DNA of 64,000 nt from Diplolepis rosae (lineage: Eukaryota > Arthropoda > Insecta > Hymenoptera > Diplolepididae), in contig JAPYXD010000704.1 of the NCBI GenBank assembly GCA_030998225.1, positions 15,781,501-15,845,500 of the forward strand, in the 5' to 3' direction. The position numbers were made by a program, and so were the translations under genes. A model generated the notes under the pieces. It saw nothing but the letters and a program-made list of their open reading frames with translations, was not told the origin of the DNA and made no database searches. Position 1 is the stretch's first letter. Every line of letters begins with the position of its first letter. Of the stretch, positions 56,835 through 64,000 are shown piece by piece.

Positions 56835-57213
56835 CTCCACGCTCCCTTATACGACAAGCTCGGGACCGAGAACTTTCCTTTATACGGCGGCGCAAGGGGA
56901 ATCCGCCTATCCCCTACCACTATACAATATACTATTACATTACGAGGGATAAAACATAGCGATTGCAACGAGTGTCAAGTTTGCTGCCAGAGCGAGGAGA
57001 GGGCAGCATTCACACTCATTGAATCCATTGTGCTTTGTTTCGACTAATGCATATTATTTTCGATAGCAACTCTTTTGAGAATTTGATTTGATGTACCTAT
57101 AAAGCGAAGGAGTGGGGATGGAGGGGAATGACCTTCCCACCGTATAAGGGAGCGGCAAATGGTCGTATAAGGGAGCGGACGTATAGGGGAATGTCGTATA
57201 AGGGAGCGCGGAG
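56835..57213. mobile_element. 379-bp inverted-repeat element with repeated CTCCCTTATACG
   Basis: The ends CTCCxCGCTCCCTTATACGA are inverted. The motif CGTATAAGGGAGCG recurs several times in the right half and CCTTTATACGGCG appears in the left. Confidence 0.65.
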
Positions 57214-57330
57214 TTTAGTTTGATACAAATACAATACGTGGAAAAATTTATTTGTGAAATATTACCCTATATTTTCGTAAAACGGGAACAGAATGACATT
57301 TTGTCAATCTTTAAAACATTAAGATGTTTA

Positions 57331-58374
57331 CACTGAGAGACTTTTCGTTAGAGTAAATGATAAAAATGAATTATATTTTAGTATGATATCGTTTCAAAAT
57401 AAGGCAAACAGGGTTTACGTATCAGAAATTAATATAGTGGTTTTCAAGCGGCGAAATTTGAAATTTACTATATCAAAGTTTCGAAGCGAAACAAAGAATA
57501 TGTGAATCTGAAAACCACTATATGAAAAATCACTCACTCCACCAAAAAGTTTGACCTTCAGAAGGGACGTCTCCGGCTTATGAATTGTGGTGTCTTTTTC
57601 TAACGCGTGCGAAGCAAGAGGAAGATAGAGGGGAGAGCTTTGGGCACTCAGAAGAGGGGAGGTTTCGGTGGAAACACATACGCAAATATTATTATCATAC
57701 CTTAGTTATGTTCATATATTTAAGTACACAATGCTACACTATTTATAATCGCATACGCTTGAAATTAAATTTCAGAATCGCTTTTGGGTTCGAACCCCCT
57801 CACTCTACCTATATCTACATTAACTAAACGCATTCCTAACGCCTAAAGCTGCTCGGCTATTCTCGCTTGCCATATTCCGAAATAAATGACGCTTATAAGG
57901 CACTACTGAGTTGGGCAGACTTGAATCGAGTCTACTAAGCTATTCGGATTACGTCGGAAGCACTCGGACGACATTCTGGAACGAATTATACGAAAAACCG
58001 AGAATGAATGTTTTGATTTTTGCTGCTCGTCGCAAGGTTTCTGGCAAGTTCATATTCATAATATGAATTTTTCAAATATGATTTCCAGGTTATAATATTC
58101 ATTGTTTGACTTATTAGGTTTATTCTTAGAAAACTTAGTAATCATAATATCATTTTTTAGTACTCTTTATTTTTCGAATGGAGATTCATAATATTTCGTA
58201 TTTAAAATACTAATTTTTCTTCTACACGTTTTAAAGACTGTTATGACTATATTGAATTTCGATGCCATAATATGAATAAATGTAATAAAACCTCGGCTTT
58301 CCCCATTTTTAAACAAAATTATACTAAACTTTCACTCAATTTTATCATTTACTCTAACGAAAAGTCTCTCAGTG
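57331..58374. mobile_element. 1044-bp non-autonomous Tc1/mariner-like element
   Basis: Inverted ends of about 35 bp begin CACTGAGAGACTTTTCGTTA and are flanked by TA (57329-57330, 58375-58376). No transposase frame is seen. Confidence 0.8.
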
Positions 58375-58425
58375 TAAAATACAAAAATTTTTGGTAAATT
58401 CTCAATGTGGTAGAATCTATTAATA

Positions 58426-59603
58426 CTAAGGAGTTCAATCAGTTCATAGGGTGACACCGAGATGGTATCATAAATTACATTTTCCCATTTTTCCCATGAA
58501 GTACAATCTTTCAGAAGACAGCTGTCAAAATTTGAGTCAATTTTATTGCTTACTTTCAAATCTACAGATGATAGAAGCGAATAAATTTTGATTTTTTTAT
58601 TAAAATGTAAAAAAATGAATTTCGTGTGCTGATTAAATACTGTTTTCTAATGGGGAAAAAGACCATGCAGACGAAACAGTGGCTTGATAAATGTTATGAA
58701 GAATCTTCTCAATCGAGGCAAATGATTAAGAAGTGGATTGGTGAATTTCAACAAGGTCGTACGAGCACAAATGATTCTGAACGATCGGGAAGGCCAAAAT
58801 ACGTTACCACTCCAGAAATCATCGAAAAAATCCATGACATCGTATTAGATGATCCAAAAGTGAAAGTGCGTGAGTTAGCTGAGGCCGCGGGTATATCATA
58901 TGAGTAAACAGTTGAAATTTTGCATGAGGGTTTAGGAATGAGAAAGCTAACCGCAAAATTGGTGCCGCGTTTGCTAACAATCGATCAAAAATGCTGAAAA
59001 GTTCGTGATTCAAAGAGTTGTTTAGACCTTCTTAACCGTAATCCAAGCGATATTTTGCACCGATTAGTGACCATTGATTAAACATGAATCCACCACTACA
59101 CAACAATAGGCTGGAAAGGTCATGACTCCTATTTTTTGGGATTCAAGTGGCATACTGTTCACCGACTGTTTGGAAAAAGAAAAAACAATTAACAGCGACT
59201 GTTACTGTGCATTATTGGACCGATTAAAAAAGAAATCACAAGGAAACGGCCTCATTTTTTGGAAAAAAATGCATCGTTTTGCAAGAAAATACACCAGCTC
59301 ACAAATCGATAAAAACGATGGCAAAATCAATTAATTACGCTTCGAATTGCTCCCCCACCCATCTTATTCTTCACATTTGGCCTCAAGCGACTTTTATCTG
59401 TTCCCAAACTTAAAGAGATAGCTCCAAAATAAGAAATTTTCATCAAACGAAGAGAATAAATGAGAAACCAATGGCTATTTCGGAAGTCTTGACAAATCGT
59501 ATTGCAAGAGAGGCATCGAAATGTTGAAAGATTATTGAACTAAAAAAATACTAAAAGAAGTCTTTTTTTCTTTGTCATTATACGGACTTATTGAACTCCC
59601 TAG
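58426..59603 (+). mobile_element. decayed mariner (irritans-like), 1178 bp
   Basis: The ends CTAAGGAGTTCAATCAGTTC and the diverged inverse CTAGGGAGTTCAATAAGTCC are flanked by TA (58424-58425, 59604-59605). Confidence 0.85.
58615..59538 (+). pseudogene. irritans-like mariner transposase pseudogene
   Basis: A missing base just after the ATG (58615-58617) shifts the frame. The HTH region then reads LIKYCFLMGKKTMQTKQWLD and RSGRPKYVTTPEIIEKIHD to about 58905, where a stop follows AGISYE. Later blocks resemble RKLTAKLVPR, ILHRLVTID, LEKEKTINSDCYCALLDRL and a C-terminal tail, separated by stops and frameshifts. These are hallmarks of the irritans subfamily (Himar-type). Inactive. Confidence 0.85.
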
Positions 59604-59654
59604 TATTTCAAAAATAAATATACCGAAAGGAAGGCATTAATAAACGTTATTGTA

Positions 59655-60134
59655 TTAGGTGCGCAACTAAGTTCCCGCTGTTTGTCGATAGATGGCTCCA
59701 GCAGTAAGTGCTGGTCGATTTCGACTTATTCAAAACTTCATGAACCAAGCTTAGACTCATGGTAAACAAACCGTTTTGACACATTAGTGATTTTGTTTTG
59801 ACGTTATATACTTTTGGTTGTGTGAAAATGTCTGATTTACGGGAAGTGCTGATTTCCTTCTTTGATTCGGAGAAAACGGCGGCTGAAGCGTATTAAGAGC
59901 GCCAAAAAGTTTATGGAACGGTATCGAACGCAATTGATGCGTTTGAGCCGAGTATTGCGCGAAAAACTGCCACAATATGAGCAGAGGCACGAAAAAGTGA
60001 TTCTATAGCATGACAACGCTCGGCCTCACGTTGCCAAACCCATTAAAACCTATCTGGAAATATTTTGAACCATTTTTTCACAATAAAGTTGCATTTTCAT
60101 CAAAAACATAGCGGAAAGTTAGTTTCGCACCTAA
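59655..60134 (+). mobile_element. internally deleted mariner, TTAGGTG family copy 1, 480 bp
   Basis: The ends TTAGGTGCGCAACTAAGTTC and the diverged inverse TTAGGTGCGAAACTAACTTT are flanked by TA (59653-59654, 60135-60136). Confidence 0.88.
59828..60068 (+). pseudogene. severely deleted mariner transposase
   Basis: The start MSDLREVLISFFDSEKTAAEAY meets a stop. A deletion then joins to an out-of-frame ERYRTQLMRL segment and HDNARPHVAKPIKTYLE, the second Asp region, where a stop replaces the preceding residue. The first and third catalytic regions are absent. Confidence 0.8.
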
Positions 60135-60270
60135 TAAATAAATATTCTAAGTATATAAATGCCTATTTAAAAAAAAACAATTCTGTGTGTTGTTGATAAT
60201 TTTGTCAACTCAGGGAAAATATTCTTACTATTTAATAAAGAACTTTTTTATATTTAGCTTAATTCGAAAA

Positions 60271-61691
60271 TTATTTACCATCTTTTTCTATTCCTGAAAA
60301 ATCGTCTGATTTAATTCTGTGGAAGAGAATTTTTCCATTTTCTTGAGAATAAGACATGGCAACGATGTGACGGTCTATTACTAAAATACTGCCAGAGGGA
60401 AACTAAAATATTAACACTTGTTAGTTATTATATTCTTTGTAAAGAACAAAGTGCAGCCAATAAAATAGGTTTTGCAATTATTTATCATACTTAAGAAAAA
60501 TATTACTGAGTGGAAAAAGCAGGTGTTCTATTTACCCGAATTCTGGTATTAAACCTACATTATACCAGGTGTACAAGTATGAAACCGGTAATGACATCTA
60601 TGTGTCGCTAGGTAAAACTATACGCTCTGTCAAACCAAATCATTGACGCCATTTCTTCGCATTGAGTTCTGTCAACAATATTCAGTTCATAAACAATCAA
60701 GTTTCATACAACAACTAATTTTTTTTCGCTAGTAAAAATGTCGATTTTTGTGCCTTCAAACTACGATTTGCGGTCATCATTGATTTTCTGTTACCAATTG
60801 AAGAAATCTGCTTTGGAAGCCCATCGAATGTTTGTGGAAGCTTACGGCCAGCATGCTCTAGGCAAAACACAGTGTTTCGAGTGGTTTAAAAAATTCAAAA
60901 ATGGTAATTTTGATGTGAGAAACGAAGATCGTGGAAAACCACCAAAAAAGTTCGAAGATTGGGATCAGAAGGGTATTATCTGGTTTGACCTTCTGAAACC
61001 AGGTGAAACAGTTACTGGTCAACGCTACCAACAACAATTGGCCGATTTGAATCGTGCTTTGCGCCAAAAACGTCCAGAATATCAAACTAGGCAACACAAA
61101 GTGATTTTTCTTGATGACAATGCACCAGCACATCGAACAAAAAAGACTCGGAAATTGGTAAATTCGTACAGCTGAGAAGCCCTCCCCCATGCGGCTTATT
61201 CACCAGACTTGGCTCCATCTGACTACCACTTATTTTCATCAATGGGGCACGCACTTGCTGAACAGCGCTTCGATTCGTACGAAAATGTGAAAAAATGGCT
61301 CGATGACTGGTTTGACTCAAAAAACGAACAATTTTTTTGGCGAGGTATACACAAATTGCCAAAAAGATGGGAAAAATGTGTGACTAGCAATGGCCATTAC
61401 TTTGAAGATTGAATGTATAACCATTTTTATTAAATAAACGTGTATTTTCTCAAAAAAATCACCGGTTTCATACTTGTACACCTGGTACCTCACAAAATGG
61501 GCAAACGTAATACAGAAATCTTGAGTATAGAATCTATATTCTACACTAGAATCCGCGTGTATAAACACCTTCATTTCTGTAATTGTTATTGGGTCTGTTG
61601 CACTTACTTCTTCCAATTGTAATCCATTGGTAATCATTTCTATTTTAATATCTTTTCTAATTAAGACCTTGACCGCATTGAAGTCAGGCTT
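60271..61691 (-). CDS. serine-protease homologue, copy 4, exons 4-5 (partial)
   Basis: Two minus-strand exons match copy 3. Exon 4 (61691-61608) is 28 codons from AAAATAG to GTAAGTGCAACA, the same donor context as copy 3. Exon 5 (60402-60271) is 44 codons to a stop. Exon 5 reads PSGSILVIDRHIVAMSYS against GDSGGPLVxxxxLVGIVS, so here the Ser position is kept, though the neighbouring residues are changed. The C-terminus is shorter than in copies 2 and 3. Both exons are phase 0. Intron 3 sequence is alignable with copy 3 (around 61980-62060 versus 55340-55430), but exons 1-3 were not found before the window ends; they may lie outside, be replaced by the repeat at 62284-62904, or be lost. A 921-bp mariner derivative fills intron 4. 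Confidence 0.45.
60565..61485 (+). mobile_element. 921-bp internally deleted mariner, copy 2
   Basis: Same ends (CCAGGTGTACAAGTATGAAA) and length as 5839-6759, flanked by TA (60563-60564, 61486-61487). The sequences are nearly identical throughout. Confidence 0.92.
60738..61412 (+). pseudogene. deleted mariner transposase, twin of 6012-6686
   Basis: The same KFED to WDQKG junction removes the linker and the first catalytic Asp. This copy keeps the Arg codon after EQFFW that is a stop in the twin, but has its own nonsense change (Trp to TGA) after NSYS at 61174-61176. The rest reads to the usual HYFED stop. The two copies therefore carry the shared deletion plus private point lesions. Confidence 0.9.
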
Positions 61692-62283
61692 CTATTTTAA
61701 CAGATAAAACATACGATTTATATCATCTGAGTGAACAAAATTCCCATGATTTGCTAAAGTTCATCAATAACCTTCTCTTCAAGTCTGAATTAGTGAAAAG
61801 TATACCAATATTTCAATTTAGTAAAAATTCGTACTCATTATTAGTCATTTTAATATTAAGTGCTTTTTAAAAAGTTTATAAATACTAATGTAATTAGTGA
61901 CAAAACACAAATAATTAATACAAAATTTTATTAAAGTGAATTGGTGACTATCTTTTCCCTAATTCAGATTAAGAGAGTTATACTGTCCAAGTACTGCTCT
62001 CGAAACTGACACTCGGTAGTTGACCTACTGCTGGGTAAGATTAAACTAGAACACTGAAAAAAACCCAGTAAAATTAATCACTTGACTTTTCTGCTAGTGG
62101 GATTACAAGTATTTCATAATTCAAAAGAACTCAAAATCTCGTTGCCTTTACTAGTTGTTTAGTTAATTTCACTTGAATTTAACCCTCTGCCAGTCATACG
62201 AAATCCCCACTCTAAACCCAGTACCACGTGTTCATCTCACCGATATAAACTGAATAAATGGTCTAAGTCCCCTTTAGACAAGA
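61692..62283. other. intron-like sequence of copy 4
   Basis: Alignable in part with the third intron of copy 3; no further exon is recognised. Confidence 0.35.
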
Positions 62284-62904
62284 AATTTTATAATATCAAC
62301 CACATTTTACGTTTTACCTGCCCAAAATAATTTATCAGTGATATCCTTTAATAATGTAAGCAAAATAAATGAAAATTTGAAGAACAATGAAGATTCTCTG
62401 AAATGAAATTCAGCATGCCCAACTTAACCTGAAAAGTTACGTCTAGAGAACCGGAAATGAAGAAAAGTATTCTTTTGAAACAAACTGACCAAAATTTACC
62501 TGCATCGCGCATTATCAAGAAATTTGTGAAAAATCAATTTTTGTCGTTTCTAAAGTTGTCATTTTCAAATAAGGATTTTTTCAATAGGGTACCTTTCACT
62601 TATGAAAACTTAACCATCTAAAAACTTCAAATTCGATAAAAATTGATTTTGATTTTTTTTAAATTTTATGATAGTGTAAACTAATCTTCTCTTGGACGCA
62701 CCGCAGGTAGATTTTTGTCAATTTTTCTTCATTTCAGTTTTTCCAAACGTCACTTTTTAGGTCAAGTTGGACATGCTGAATTTCATTTCAGAGAATCTTT
62801 ATTGTTCGTCCAATTTTCATTCATTTTGCTTACATTATTAAATGTTATCTCTGATAAATTATTTTGGTCAGTTAAACGTCAAATGTGGTTGATAGTATAA
62901 AATT
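62284..62904. mobile_element. 621-bp foldback element
   Basis: Arms 62284 to about 62513 and about 62696 to 62904 share ATCAACCACATTT, CAAAATAATTTATCAG, AGATTCTCTGAAATGAAATT and AGCATGxCCAACTT with their inverses. No coding capacity. Confidence 0.82.
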
Positions 62905-63128
62905 CCTTATAAGAACTTTTTGTTAGAATTTTTGTGCAATTACTACTCTCTAAATCTTAATTAGTCAATATTGACCAATTCAGAGTAAAATATACTAATG
63001 AATGCGCACGTGTTCAATTAATAATACATTTTTACTATATAGTAGTTAATATTTTACTCTGATTTAATCAAATTTTACTAAAATCAAATGAATTTGCTTA
63101 TTAATTTATTAAATGCTACTAAACACTA

Positions 63129-63739
63129 TTAGGTGTACAACTTTGCTTCCGCTGTTTTTCGATATATGGCTGCGTGGCAAGTGCTGGTCGAAATAGGCAG
63201 ATCAAAACTGTCACGCAGTAAGCTTGGACATCTGTCAACATAACAACATCACCACATTAGTAAATTTGTGTTTGCATCATAAATTTTTTCTCGATCGAAG
63301 ATGTTAGTTTTCGAGCCAAATTCATGTCATTTGCAGGAAGTTTTGATTTTATACTTTCATTTGAAGAAAACTGTGGCTGAGGTTCATCGTTTGCTCTCAA
63401 GTACTTACGATGAGTTTTCGAGCCAAATTCTTGTCATTTGCAGGAAGTTTTGATTTTATGCTTTCATTTGAAGAAAACTGTGGCTGAGGTTCATCGTTTG
63501 CTCTCAAGTACTTACGATGAGGCTTTCCAGAGGTTGTTCCTTCCGACTACCATTTGTTTCGATCGATGGCAGACGGCCTGGCTCATCAGCATTTACGCTC
63601 TTATGAAGAAGTCAAAAAATGGATCGATTCGTGGATCGCCTCAAAAGAAGTATTGTTTTTTCGAGGTAGTATCCGACAATTGCCAGAAAGACGGAAAAAA
63701 GTAGTGGCTAGCGATGGACCGTACTTGTTGTACACCTAA
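63129..63739 (+). mobile_element. internally deleted mariner, TTAGGTG family copy 2, 611 bp
   Basis: The ends TTAGGTGTACAACTTTGCTT and the diverged inverse TTAGGTGTACAACAAGTACG are flanked by TA (63127-63128, 63740-63741). Confidence 0.85.
63301..63739 (+). pseudogene. deleted mariner transposase with a duplicated 5' segment
   Basis: The start MLVFEPNSCHLQEVLILYF leads into KKTVAEVHRLLSSTYDE. A 107-bp direct tandem duplication (63307-63413 and 63414-63520) repeats this part. A large deletion then joins to the PSDYHLFRSM block, holding the third Asp region, followed by an open tail (RSYEEVKKWIDSWIASKE, LPERRKKVVASDG) whose stop lies in the terminal repeat. The first two catalytic regions are absent. 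Confidence 0.82.
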
Positions 63740-64000
63740 TAATATTTTTTTTTGGCAAATGGAGGATGAACGAATCCCCACTTAGAGAGCAGAAATTATA
63801 AAACAAACTTCAATGAGAATAGTCTTGTCTTCCATTCAAGGAATTTTCAAAACTGCTCTGATAAGGTTTAATTTTAAGTGATCACTTCTATATTAATTCG
63901 AATAAATCTGAATTTAATGTATGAAAAATCATGAGTAGTTCTAGTTAAAACCGTCAGCAGCTAAGCCAAGAAATTCACAATATAAGAGTATATTATAGAA

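Noticed and set aside
57775..57810. GGGTTCGAACCCC resembling a tRNA T-loop
   Set aside because: No acceptor, D-arm or anticodon arm can be folded around it.

Overview
This window is AT-rich eukaryotic nuclear DNA with split genes, GT/AG introns and dense transposon content. The mix suggests an insect: nine Tc1/mariner-type copies with recognisable transposase from several lineages, a Penelope-like retroelement, a hAT MITE, TTAA-flanked elements, THAP-type remnants, and secreted serine-protease homologues. A hymenopteran, perhaps a parasitoid or gall wasp, would fit, but that is inference; nothing here fixes the species. There are no operons, CRISPR arrays or rRNA genes.

Layout. Positions 1-9,015 are a transposon graveyard: a decayed mariner, a THAP/SWIM remnant split by a TTAA element, a foldback with a MITE inside it, an internally deleted mariner, a Penelope-like 3' end and a truncated non-LTR tail. 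From 9,171 to 28,806 lie two tandem plus-strand paralogues of one secreted protein family. Copy 1 is a pseudogene: three exons, two nonsense codons and a one-base frameshift. Copy 2 has five exons joining into an uninterrupted 271-codon frame. Its fold signature is chymotrypsin-like, but the positions of the catalytic His and Ser carry other residues and no Asp is evident. Its introns hold three mariner-type elements, a THAP transposon, several foldbacks and MITEs. From 28,807 to 33,800 is repeat DNA with a full-length but dead mariner.

From about 34 to 47 kb the DNA is AT-rich and poorer in transposons. It holds a tRNA-Leu(AAG) gene on the minus strand and a six-exon (visible) plus-strand gene at 44,272-47,135. 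That gene's repeats of about 36 residues resemble the microtubule-binding modules of SAXO/MAP6-type proteins. One repeat-bearing exon carries an apparent one-base frameshift. Two weak upstream exon candidates are listed.

From 48,976 to the end, foldback elements are nested and clustered. Two more members of the protease-homologue family lie on the minus strand: copy 3 at 53,028-56,687, and copy 4 at 60,271-61,691 with its 5' exons not found. The four copies share exon order and, where checked, splice phase. They therefore form a dispersed gene cluster of two plus and two minus copies flanking the SAXO-like gene. A 1.07-kb near-perfect palindrome sits inside copy 3, and a 921-bp mariner deletion derivative, the twin of one at 5.8 kb, sits inside copy 4.

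The most interesting points are the inactive-protease gene family, the amplified 921-bp mariner derivative, and a foldback family with CCCTAGCG ends and 2-bp flanking duplications, one copy of which is inserted inside another.
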